In this document: in pieces, positions 56,530-63,513 of the stretch
How the letters are laid out: the number at the start of each line of letters is the position of its first letter
Numbering within the stretch: position 1 is the stretch's first letter
IMG/VR virus record: IMGVR_UViG_3300032245_001520
Location: 18,345 to 82,344 of that record
Reading direction: 5' to 3' (one strand)
Source of the DNA: a virus
Length of the DNA stretch: 64,000 nucleotides
The notes under the pieces: model-generated
Databases searched by the model: none
Seen by the model: the letters and a program-made list of their open reading frames with translations, nothing else
What the model was told of the DNA's origin: nothing
Program-made: the position numbers and the translations under genes

Positions 56530-57393
56530 CAATTATGTTATCGCCAGTGTGTTTATCACTGACTTCTGCATGTTTCTATGCAGTTCAGACTATATCTTCT
56601 TCCCTGAACTCCTTTATAAACCTCTGAAGAGTTTTTGATCTGTAACCATTTTTCTTAGTGCCGAGACCGAGTAACTGCCCGAGAAGGATATCTCCAGGTT
56701 TATTGTTATCGTTCCAGACTTTCCGTATCTCAGACTTTCTGCTCTCCAAATCTTTGTTAGAGTTGGGATGAGAAGACCCCCTGGGTGTATTTGGGGATTC
56801 TAGTCTTGCCTTTGAGATGTTTGAACGTCTCTCGGGAGTTTGCGGTACCCCTTTCAGGGAATCAGCGATACGGGAGTTATGTGATTCAGTCCTAACATAG
56901 TTTTCTCGGAGGTATTCGTAAACTCTTCCCCCTCCCGAAGAACTCATTCTGAAAACTGCGTACCACAGACCTTCGTGGTCTGGGAACATTTTATTCAGGA
57001 GTCGGTGAAGGATGAAGTGTTGCCTAAGAGTCGGATAACAGAGGTTGTCTGGATCCGTTTTGCTACCGCCGAGACATTTAGAAACTATGTGATGCTCTTC
57101 TGTCTTATGGGAGTTTGGACGAGTTTTAGGGCACTGGTTGATAATTTTCCAATACCACCTCTCGTACTTGTTACGATAGTAACATTCAGGGAGTGGGGCA
57201 CTCGTGGATGGGTTATTGTTGTCGAGACTCACCATCTAGTCGTTGAACCTTTTTACTGCAAACATTATAGCAATGTTTCGACGCAGTAAACTTGGCTGCT
57301 GATTGCCTTGTGTTCGGATTACCGAACCGTCAGGGTTCCCAGCAATTCACCCCATTGACTCGCGGATCAGGCGAGTAATCTGACGTTACCGTC
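56530..57393 (-). ncRNA. Group I intron 2 in the capsid gene
   Basis: An 864-base intervening sequence. Its 5' part has a GNRA-capped hairpin next to the exon boundary, then GGTGAATTGCTGGGAACCC, AATCAGCAGCCAAG and GGTTCAACGACTAG (57236-57249). Its 3' part has GATATAGTCTGA (56585-56596). GACTA and TAGTC can form the P7 helix, the guanosine-binding core of group I introns. The intron carries an HNH endonuclease gene placed between the two P7 strands (loop P8). The same conserved blocks occur in intron 1. Boundaries are estimated from reading frame; P1 has not been proven. Confidence 0.85.
56585..57235 (-). CDS. Intron-encoded HNH homing endonuclease (216 aa)
   Basis: HNH motif EEHHIVSKCLGGSKTDPDN, quoted in part, continues with YPTLRQHFILHRLLNKMFP: His-His, Asn, His in the expected order and spacing (about residues 47-85). 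The N-terminus has a WYWKIINQCPKTRPNSHKT segment. NUMOD3-like repeats (SRIADSLKGVPQTPERRSN, ISKARLESPN) occur at 118-150. The ATG follows GACTAG directly and the TGA overlaps the 3' P7 strand, so the gene fills the P8 loop exactly and its last codons (GAT ATA GTC) also form intron core. More A/T-rich than the exons. Confidence 0.9.
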   Translation of the reverse strand: MVSLDNNNPSTSAPLPECYYRNKYERWYWKIINQCPKTRPNSHKTEEHHIVSKCLGGSKTDPDNLCYPTLRQHFILHRLLNKMFPDHEGLWYAVFRMSSSGGGRVYEYLRENYVRTESHNSRIADSLKGVPQTPERRSNISKARLESPNTPRGSSHPNSNKDLESRKSEIRKVWNDNNKPGDILLGQLLGLGTKKNGYRSKTLQRFIKEFREEDIV

Positions 57394-58321
57394 AGACCAC
57401 GCATTCAACTCGTTTGAAAGAAACGATGTTATTAGCATACGTGTAAGCGAACGCAGGAGTGGCAGCGTTGGCGCCACCAGCAGGCATCACGGAGTCGCTG
57501 GGGCCGTTCGGGCTGTAGAACAGCAGGAGGCCATTCTCAGGGAACACGGGCAGCAGTTCACCGGACTCGGCCAGATAACGACCTTCGGCAACACGCAGAC
57601 CACGCTCGAGACCGAAGTAGCGAGCGAGCATGTCGGTGTCGATGCTGTCAGCGGTGGTGTACTTGATGCGCTCAAGGATCGCGCTGTTGGTCAGCAGCTC
57701 ATCGAACACAGCGGTACCGACCACCATCGAGTTGGGGCGGATGCCGATCTGGTTAGCGACGGCACGCTTCAGAGACAGGACGTCTTGGATCGGGTTGGAG
57801 GTCAGGGCAGACCAGGCAGCGGGGCTGGCGGCCGAACCGTAGGCAGTCTTGAAGGCAGCCCAGTCAACGAAACCGAGGCCGGTCTGGGTGCCAGCGCCAG
57901 CGGTGGGTTCGTAAGGATTGTAACCGGCAGTCACGGTCACGGCTTGCGAGACGGTGTACTCGTAAGCATTCATCAAGCGGGACATGGCGTTGCGAGTTTC
58001 AATCGCACGCAGGTCAACCTGGGCGGGACCTTCGCCAGCGTTCTCGATGGTTTCTTCGGGGAGTTCCCACGCAACCACTTCTTGCTCAAGAGCATAAGGC
58101 TCCGAGTCAAAGCGGCTCTGGACGTAGGGGATGTTGGTGCCATAAGCACGACGGAAGTCGTTGATAGCAAACTGCTCCTTCCCAAAGCGAAGGATTCGTC
58201 CAGCCCTTGTGGGCGTGTCAACGACGGGCGCGATAAAGTTGGCGATATTAGTCGCCGGAAGCATGAAACCTTGTGCAAGCGTAGTCAAAATTGGATCTAC
58301 GCCCGCATAGGTTTGCGAGAG
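57394..58321 (-). CDS. Major capsid protein, main exon (exon 2)
   Basis: Encodes LSQTYAGVDPILTTLAQGF, then FIAPVVDTPTRAGRILRFGKE, RFDSEPYALEQEVVAWELP, RNAMSRLMNAYEYTVSQAV and a late NQIGIRPNSMVVGTAVFDEL: the typical order of the phage major capsid protein E (lambda/Mu-like coat) family, including an early 'V.D....gri..f....f', a central amphipathic helix and 'N.mv.g..v...l'. Joined with exon 1 (59195-59218) and exon 3 (56366-56529) it gives about 371 residues, a normal length for this family. It is interrupted at both ends by group I introns. Without splicing only a truncated protein (GTG at 58322-58324 to TGA at 57392) could be made, lacking its C-terminus. Confidence 0.87.
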
Positions 58322-59194
58322 CACTTTGTTATCGTAACGACTCTTTATTCGTTACTTCTCATACTTTCGTGTGAGGTCAGACTATATCATCATCTCGGAT
58401 TTTTCCCTCGTTCCCACCCTTCCCCGGGGTGTTTTTCTGAACGAGTTCTGATCACTACTCCATCCACGATCTTCCAGTACCACTTCAGACGAGAGATAGA
58501 CTCACTTGTCTTTTTCCTGGACTCTTCGGATTGTGTAGATCCTTCTCTGGAGCAACGGTCTCTAAGTGTGGGGTCGTTTATCCACGCTTGTTTCATGGAC
58601 TCACTCAGGTTCTCTCTATGCTCCTCTGTTTTCTCTTTCCCTGATAGCGCCTTGGAGATTTTGTCCCCCCAGGTTACTTCTCTTCTCCGGTTGGATTCAG
58701 CAATGAGCTTTGACTTCTCTTCGCAACTTTGAATGTATGCCAGAGACTTGTAAACTCGAGACCCCTTGGATCCGCACATAATGGCAGCGCACTGTGCCAG
58801 TTTTGTTTCATTTGGATAGGATTTGTGAAGCAGTAGATGCAGTAAAGCGTGCTCTCTGCGGGTCACTAGAACCACATTTCCCTCCACGTAACTTCCGCCA
58901 AGGCACCCCGGCAGAATTCTGTGCTTTTCAAGGCGATCTCTTTTTTGCTTCTTCCTGTGTAAAGATAAGAGAAAATTGCAGAGTCGAAGGTATCGGTTGA
59001 AGTAATGATCGTTCCGAGAGTCGGGCACTCGTGGCAAGGTTATTCTTGGGTCAGTCACTTGCTAGTCGTTGAACCTTTTCACTGCACTCATCATAGCTGA
59101 TGAGACCCGCAGTAAACTTGGCTGCTGATTTCCCTCGACTTTACGTTAGGGGTTCCCAGCAATTCACCCGATTTTCCACTCAAAATCACTTCTG
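58322..59194 (-). ncRNA. Group I intron 1 in the capsid gene
   Basis: An 873-base intervening sequence that separates an 8-codon exon 1 from exon 2. It has the same conserved blocks as intron 2: GGTGAATTGCTGGGAACCC, AATCAGCAGCCAAG, GGTTCAACGACTAG (59062-59075) and, at 58380-58388, GATATAGTC; GACTA/TAGTC form P7. Immediately after the exon a 12-pair hairpin with a GTGA tetraloop (about 59173-59200) could be P1 extended into P1ex. The intron ends with ...CGATAACAAAGTG, similar to intron 2 (...CGATAACATAATTG). It carries an HNH endonuclease gene in P8. Confidence 0.83.
58390..59058 (-). CDS. Intron-encoded HNH homing endonuclease (222 aa, GTG start)
   Basis: HNH core LEKHRILPGCLGGSYVEGN (in part), then VVLVTRREHALLHLLLHKS: the same layout as the endonuclease of intron 2 (His-x-IL/V, GCLGG, N, H). 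NUMOD3-like stretches KISKALSGKEKTEEHREN and LSESMKQAW follow at about 140-165, and a C-terminal SEESRKKTSESISRLKWYW. GTG at 59056-59058 opens the frame shortly after GACTAG. The protein is clearly related to, but well diverged from, its intron 2 counterpart. Confidence 0.88.
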   Translation of the reverse strand: MTDPRITLPRVPDSRNDHYFNRYLRLCNFLLSLHRKKQKRDRLEKHRILPGCLGGSYVEGNVVLVTRREHALLHLLLHKSYPNETKLAQCAAIMCGSKGSRVYKSLAYIQSCEEKSKLIAESNRRREVTWGDKISKALSGKEKTEEHRENLSESMKQAWINDPTLRDRCSREGSTQSEESRKKTSESISRLKWYWKIVDGVVIRTRSEKHPGEGWERGKNPR

Positions 59195-59218
59195 AGGGGA
59201 ACCGAATCGATTCATCAT
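59195..59218 (-). CDS. Major capsid protein, exon 1 (about 8 codons)
   Basis: A CTCTCCTTAGGAGAACAATC sequence upstream offers an AGGAG-type ribosome-binding site, followed by ATG ATG and codons for M-M-N-R-F-G-S-P. The frame then meets a stop (TGA) in the intron. Joining CCT at 59195 to CTC at 58321 restores a full-length capsid reading frame. The second ATG at 59215 may be the true start. This tiny exon is inferred from the ribosome-binding site and intron structure, not from homology. Confidence 0.6.
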
Positions 59219-59250
59219 GGGATTGTTCTCCTAAGGAGAGAGTTGACTTC

Positions 59251-59272
59251 AAAGGCTGCCGAGCAGCCCCTT
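59251..59272 (-). terminator. Stem-loop terminator after the decoration gene
   Basis: GGGGCTGC-TCG-GCAGCCTTT forms a compact stem of six G/C pairs with a short T-run, between the decoration gene and capsid exon 1. The T-run is weak, so it may only attenuate read-through into the capsid gene. Confidence 0.6.
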
Positions 59273-59320
59273 GGTCTTACGCCTGAGAACAGGCAGCCAA
59301 GAGGCGAGCAAGGCGATCAA

Positions 59321-59797
59321 TCAGTTGAACGCAACCAGCACGAGGGCGCGACCACCGATGCTGATGATTTCGCGAATCAGCGGGGTGGTGCCGTCGAGGG
59401 TCACATCCACGCCGCTCTTGGCAGCTTGGCCGAGTTCGTTGATCTTGAGCTGAGTGTCGAGGTCTGCGGGAGCCACGAACAGGTCGGTGGGGTCCACTTC
59501 GAGCAGCAGCAGGCCGCTGGTGGCGACAGTCAGCTGGCGAGCGGTGTAAGGCTGAGCCAGGGCGGTGGGCATGTAGGCCTGGTTGACACCGACGATCTTG
59601 TTCACACCAGCAGGGGCAGTGAAAGCGTCGGGGGCAGCGGCGTAGTTCTGACCAGCGAATTTGGCGTAGGCGACAGCGCGAAGCTCGCCCACTTCCACGA
59701 CACCGACGTCGCCGTCTTGGTTGTCTGCGGGGGCTTCGAAAGTTTCCGCATAACGGATATACTGACGGCCATAAATTGGAGCAGAGTTGGTCGACAT
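59321..59797 (-). CDS. Capsid decoration protein candidate (158 aa)
   Basis: Starts MSTNSAPIYGRQYIRYAET. It has a Gly/Ala/Val-rich, beta-strand composition with few charged residues, a TAPAGVNKIVGVNQAYMPTA stretch and VDPTDLFVAPADLDTQLKI. This size and placement (between the scaffold/minor head genes and the capsid gene) suit a head-decoration protein such as the lambda gpD or DUF2190 type, but no specific motif confirms it. A stem-loop terminator follows. Confidence 0.68.
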   Translation of the reverse strand: MSTNSAPIYGRQYIRYAETFEAPADNQDGDVGVVEVGELRAVAYAKFAGQNYAAAPDAFTAPAGVNKIVGVNQAYMPTALAQPYTARQLTVATSGLLLLEVDPTDLFVAPADLDTQLKINELGQAAKSGVDVTLDGTTPLIREIISIGGRALVLVAFN

Positions 59798-59824
59798 GTT
59801 ATTGTCTCCAGAAATAGTGGGACT

Positions 59825-60367
59825 TCAATGCCTCGCCAGGATATGGCGAGAAAGGTTGTTGGAAGAGACTGTCAGTTCGCAGTGAGGGCACTGCTTGAAT
59901 GACCTGTTGATCTTTCCATGAGGTAGTTTCCCGCTAACGTAACCCTCGCCGGGGCACGTGTGAGACCTTTTGTTGTTTAGTCCGTTGTTCCAGTAGGGCA
60001 TTTTGCCGGTGGACTGTCCACCTTTGGCTTTGCCCTCTGTGCTTTGTTTTGACCCGTTGAGTCGGGACTGATTTGACCGCTCTTCGAACGGTCGCGAGTT
60101 GTAGTTTTGGATGTTTTGAATAGCAGCTGGCAGGAACTTATCGCTTAGCTCTTGACCCTGCTTGCAGGCTTCTTGCCTTGCCTGCTCCACTGTCCAGTCC
60201 CCTGAGAGCAGATTTGCAGCGCAACAGTCATAGTAGTCGCCAGTTTCTTTGTACCGCAGACGGTGAAGAAACGAGTGCATCGCCCTGTTAACACGGACAA
60301 GATTGGCGGGATCGTCAGTGCCCCCTGCGTGAGTGGGGAGTAGGTGGTGTTTGTGCCAGGTGATCAT
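59825..60367 (-). CDS. Free-standing HNH homing endonuclease (180 aa)
   Basis: HNH motif at the N-terminus: ITWHKHHLLPTHAGGTDDP, NLVRVNRAMHSFLHRLRY, with catalytic His pairs and Asn in place (about residues 3-40). The middle carries a basic Ser/Asn/Gly stretch (GSKQSTEGKAKGGQSTGKM) of the type seen in DNA-binding repeats. The end is a zinc-finger-like CPHCELTVSSNNLSRHILARH (in part), C-x2-C-x13-H-x5-H. A promoter-like decamer is 21 bases upstream of ATG (60367). It interrupts the head operon between minor head and decoration genes. Confidence 0.85.
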   Translation of the reverse strand: MITWHKHHLLPTHAGGTDDPANLVRVNRAMHSFLHRLRYKETGDYYDCCAANLLSGDWTVEQARQEACKQGQELSDKFLPAAIQNIQNYNSRPFEERSNQSRLNGSKQSTEGKAKGGQSTGKMPYWNNGLNNKRSHTCPGEGYVSGKLPHGKINRSFKQCPHCELTVSSNNLSRHILARH

Positions 60368-60388
60368 CAAGTTGGTTTCTCTTTGAAG

Positions 60389-60398
60389 GGTTTTACCC
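60389..60398 (-). promoter_or_regulatory. Promoter-like decamer, HNH / decoration / capsid unit
   Basis: GGGTAAAACC followed by CTTCAAA, 21 bases before the ATG at 60367. Flanks form a GAAGGG/CCCTTC palindrome. Confidence 0.64.
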
Positions 60399-60406
60399 TT
60401 CCCCCC

Positions 60407-61066
60407 TCACCGGTACTCAATGCGACAGCGACAGTAGTCGTAGCACTGACACTGGCGGTCCGGCATAGGTAGGGTTCCGATGGGTTGCCACCCTGCGTTT
60501 CCGTAGGTTGTGCAGTCTGGGCAGACTCTGCCATCGACAAGGGGCACCCGACGCATTTCTTTGTATCCCTGCTCCTCCTTCCGGTAGTAGTCGCCTAGGT
60601 TAAAGAAGGAGTAAGCAGGGTTGGCGATGTATCGAATGACACGAGTGAGCAATCCTGGCCAACTGGACATGCCCTCCTCAGCAAACTCGGTAGTCGTGTC
60701 GCCCTGTCGCAGGGACCCAGACTCGATCGCTTGCTTCGTCTCGTTCAAGAATGTTGTCAGGGGTGGGAGCATATCTCCGACGACCGTGGGCCATGCTTTT
60801 TCCATCTTCGCCTTGGGGTTTTGGTTTTCGGTGGCAAGATAGACAGCAGCAAGAGCGGCAGTTATGGTTTTGTCCACCATCGTCCGCTCGTACTCCTCAA
60901 ATCGCATCTGACGGTCACGAAGACCCTTGACCACTGCCTTTGACTCTTTCGCCATCTGCTCTTCGAGACGGTCCAGAGTCTTGTACTTTGTGGCCAGAGA
61001 CTTCGCTTGATCGAAGTAGTCTCCCCTCCGCTTCGTGGCGATGCCAACTAGAGAGAGGAGATCCAC
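60407..61066 (-). CDS. Minor head / head morphogenesis protein, Mu gpF-like C-terminus (219 aa, GTG start)
   Basis: A GAGGTGA ribosome-binding site precedes GTG at 61066. The N-terminal 120 residues are helical and charged (LATKYKTLDRLEEQMAKES). The C-terminus DGRVCPDCTTYGNAGWQPIG, then PMPDRQCQCYDYCRCRIEYR is the Cys-rich end of Mu gpF/SPP1 gp7-like minor head proteins ('CpdC......G..P.g.lP.pg..CqC...C.C'). Mu gpF proteins are often longer, so this may be a reduced form. It lies 8 bases after the protease-scaffold gene and is probably co-translated. Confidence 0.75.
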   Translation of the reverse strand: MDLLSLVGIATKRRGDYFDQAKSLATKYKTLDRLEEQMAKESKAVVKGLRDRQMRFEEYERTMVDKTITAALAAVYLATENQNPKAKMEKAWPTVVGDMLPPLTTFLNETKQAIESGSLRQGDTTTEFAEEGMSSWPGLLTRVIRYIANPAYSFFNLGDYYRKEEQGYKEMRRVPLVDGRVCPDCTTYGNAGWQPIGTLPMPDRQCQCYDYCRCRIEYR

Positions 61067-61074
61067 AACTCACC

Positions 61075-63483
61075 TCAGGAGAACATGGTCTTCTTGAGTG
61101 CTTCCACGTAGTCGCTTGCCTCGCCCTTTGCCACCATCTGCAGAGCAGCAGTGTGGGGGTCAAGGTCCTGCTCGGAGTACTGGAAGGTGCCACCGGGGAC
61201 GTACTCGCCGTAGGAGACCATCGGGGGCAACTTGCTCAGGAGACCCAGCAGTTTGGTGGCGGCAGTCTCACCCTCGCTGAACTCAACCGTGCCAAACTCG
61301 AGACCCTCGCAGTAGTTCCGCAACTCGCTCTGGGGCATGACACCGTCGGTCAGGCGACCATCTTCGTAGAGAGCCTCGACGAACGACGAAATTTGATCGC
61401 GACGAGCGCTGATTTTGGCCTCGCGGTACTCGTTCTTGATTCGGTCGTTTTCCGCCTTCAGTGCTTCCAACTCGTTGAGCATCTGAACCATGAGGTCAGC
61501 CTCAGAGAAGTCGTCCTCACCGTCATCCTCAGACTCGTCGTAGGTGGACCCGAATCCAGTCTTCGTGTAGGGGTTCTTCTTCTCGCCGTGCTCCTCGGAG
61601 AACACACCACCAGATCGCTTGGTCTTCTGGTTGGGGCCACCCTGGTAGTCGCCCAGTTCTCCTTCTCCGTCGCGGACGTCTTCGGAGTAGGCACCACTGG
61701 GGCCGGTGTGCTCAGCTGCTTCGTCTACTTGATCAAACTCACCGGGAGTCAGCTGGGGTTTGGTGCTCTTCTTCTCGCCACGGGGCACCTCGGCGAACGA
61801 ACCGTCGGGTCCGACCACCTCGGCAGGGCCACCCTCGAACTGACCGGGCTCCAGCTGTCCCTTGCGGAACTTGGCTTTGCCCTGTTGGAAGTCGCCGTCA
61901 GCGTCGTCGTCCTCGGCGTGGGCGGTCACACCCAATTCGGAAGTCTCTTCAGCAGCGATAGGTTCCTTGAAGTTTTGCGCCACCTTGGGGGCAGTCCGAC
62001 CGTCGCTGCTCTTCTTGCGAAGAACACGCATGTCGTGGTCGTCCATAACGTTCTCAGTGTTGACAGCGAACACTGTGTTGTCAGGAGACTCCTCTGTCTC
62101 GGTGGGGAACTTGGTTGGACCACCGGCGCGACCGGCAGCACCGTTGGCAGTCTTGGGTGCGTTCACACCGTAGCTCTTGGCATCGGTGTCGTACTGGTCG
62201 TTGTTCATGGTGCGCTCCTCGGCTTCGCTCTGACCGGCCCAGCGAGACTCGCCGACAGCACCCTTGCTGCCATCTTTGGCAGTGCGCTTGCGGTCCACTT
62301 CCTGCTCACCATTTTTGGCAGTGTTCAGACGGTCCTCGTCCTGCTCAGAACTGCGGGCAGTGTGCATGCGATCTTCGCCGACAGCACCTTTACCCTCTTC
62401 GCCGAGAGTCATGCGCTTGGCGTAGGAGTCGGAGTCTGAACGGGCAGTGTCCATGCGGTCCTCTTCCATGGACTGGCCCTCGGGGTGTGTGCCGAAGTGG
62501 ACCTTACCGCCTGAGGAGGTCTTTTGACTCACCTCAGCGTGCTCGTCAGCGAAGGGGTTGCCACCCTCTTCTTTGTGGCCTTTGGCCTTGGCCTTCATCT
62601 TCTCGGCGTTAGCCTTGAAGGCAGCGGGCATCTCGCCGTGTTGCTCGTCGTAGACGTTTTCCACGATCTGCATAACTTGGCCGTTAGCGCCGTTGGTGCG
62701 CTTCCGGCTGATTTTTCCTTTGTCTTCCATGAAATGTTCCTCCGGAAACTGGTCTTCAAGGTTTGCGATTTGCTGAGTGTTCTCAGTGAAGTGTTGGTTG
62801 GTTCCCTGCTTGTCGTTTCCTCCGTCAGCGGGGGCGTCCGCCTCAGTGGCGGGGGTGGCGTCGGCGCCAGCGTTGTTTGTGTCCGTCTGTTTTTGGTTTG
62901 CTGTCTCCTCCTCCAGGTCCTGAACAGCAGAGGAGACATCCTTGCGGACCTCGTCCAACTTCTCTTTCAGCATTTCGAGGGGACTCTTCTCGACGATCAT
63001 GGTAGGACCGAGTTCGTCGTCGAAGATTTTGTCGAGGGTGAGCGCGACCGCGAAGTCGAACACTCCGGACTCCTCGTTGAAGTTAAAGGGTTCGAGCCCT
63101 TTGACGGCTGGAGGAGATGCACCCAGCAGTGCCAGGTGGCGGGCAGACCATTTCCCCCGATGGGGGTTGATCTGTGACTCGGGACTGTAGAAAGAGATGG
63201 AAACCTTGCGGTAGTGCCCATCCTTGACCAGGTCCTTCGCCACGTCGGTGAACTCCACCTCCGCGTAGAGGTTTTCGCCCTGGCGTTCAAATCCCTTGAT
63301 CCAACCGTAAGAAGGCAGACTGTCGTTGTCGCCCTGATGTCCCAGCACTAATGGAGCAGTGTGGGTGTCCGGGTCGTAGGTGTTTACGACCTCGTCCAAC
63401 TCCTTCGGGGAGAACTTTCGGGTGGCACCCTGAGCAGAGGTTTGCTCACCTGCCTTGAAGACATGTACTTTTTTCGTGAACAT
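61075..63483 (-). CDS. Prohead protease-scaffold fusion (802 aa)
   Basis: Start at the ATG at 63483, 20 bases from a promoter-like decamer (an in-frame TTG lies 6 bases earlier). Residues 1-110 look like the Mu gpI/herpesvirus-protease type: FSPKELDEVVNTYDPDTH, PLVLGHQGDN (His 49), SLPSYGWIKGFERQGENLY and DGHYRKVSISFYSPE (candidate catalytic Ser 95 in VSISF). From 160 to 640 the chain is acidic, polar and repetitive, with short repeats EDRM-x-TA-R/K around 325-400. The C-terminal 130 residues (IKNEYREAKISARRDQISSFVEALYEDGRLTDG, in part) are a coiled scaffold-like domain. Family members are usually near 350-400 residues, so this is a strongly expanded version. Confidence 0.86.
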   Translation of the reverse strand: MFTKKVHVFKAGEQTSAQGATRKFSPKELDEVVNTYDPDTHTAPLVLGHQGDNDSLPSYGWIKGFERQGENLYAEVEFTDVAKDLVKDGHYRKVSISFYSPESQINPHRGKWSARHLALLGASPPAVKGLEPFNFNEESGVFDFAVALTLDKIFDDELGPTMIVEKSPLEMLKEKLDEVRKDVSSAVQDLEEETANQKQTDTNNAGADATPATEADAPADGGNDKQGTNQHFTENTQQIANLEDQFPEEHFMEDKGKISRKRTNGANGQVMQIVENVYDEQHGEMPAAFKANAEKMKAKAKGHKEEGGNPFADEHAEVSQKTSSGGKVHFGTHPEGQSMEEDRMDTARSDSDSYAKRMTLGEEGKGAVGEDRMHTARSSEQDEDRLNTAKNGEQEVDRKRTAKDGSKGAVGESRWAGQSEAEERTMNNDQYDTDAKSYGVNAPKTANGAAGRAGGPTKFPTETEESPDNTVFAVNTENVMDDHDMRVLRKKSSDGRTAPKVAQNFKEPIAAEETSELGVTAHAEDDDADGDFQQGKAKFRKGQLEPGQFEGGPAEVVGPDGSFAEVPRGEKKSTKPQLTPGEFDQVDEAAEHTGPSGAYSEDVRDGEGELGDYQGGPNQKTKRSGGVFSEEHGEKKNPYTKTGFGSTYDESEDDGEDDFSEADLMVQMLNELEALKAENDRIKNEYREAKISARRDQISSFVEALYEDGRLTDGVMPQSELRNYCEGLEFGTVEFSEGETAATKLLGLLSKLPPMVSYGEYVPGGTFQYSEQDLDPHTAALQMVAKGEASDYVEALKKTMFS

Positions 63484-63503
63484 TATCAAGAAAGTCCGTG
63501 AGT

Positions 63504-63513
63504 GGTTTTACCC
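63504..63513 (-). promoter_or_regulatory. Promoter-like decamer, protease-scaffold unit
   Basis: GGGTAAAACC followed by ACTCACGG, 20 bases before the ATG at 63483; its TAA is the stop codon of the portal gene. Confidence 0.65.

Noticed and set aside
60940-62439. Long plus-strand frame of 499 codons opposite the protease-scaffold gene
   Set aside because: It is antisense to a gene with clear protease and scaffold motifs. Its composition (Leu/Val/Gly) is what a repetitive acidic gene gives on the other strand; no ribosome-binding site or promoter element.
2287-63513. GGGTAAAACC as a terminator or RNA hairpin family
   Set aside because: Only some copies have a matching right arm (GAGGG/CCCTC, GAAGGG/CCCTTC); most are followed by ACTCAA, and spacing to the next start is better conserved than pairing.
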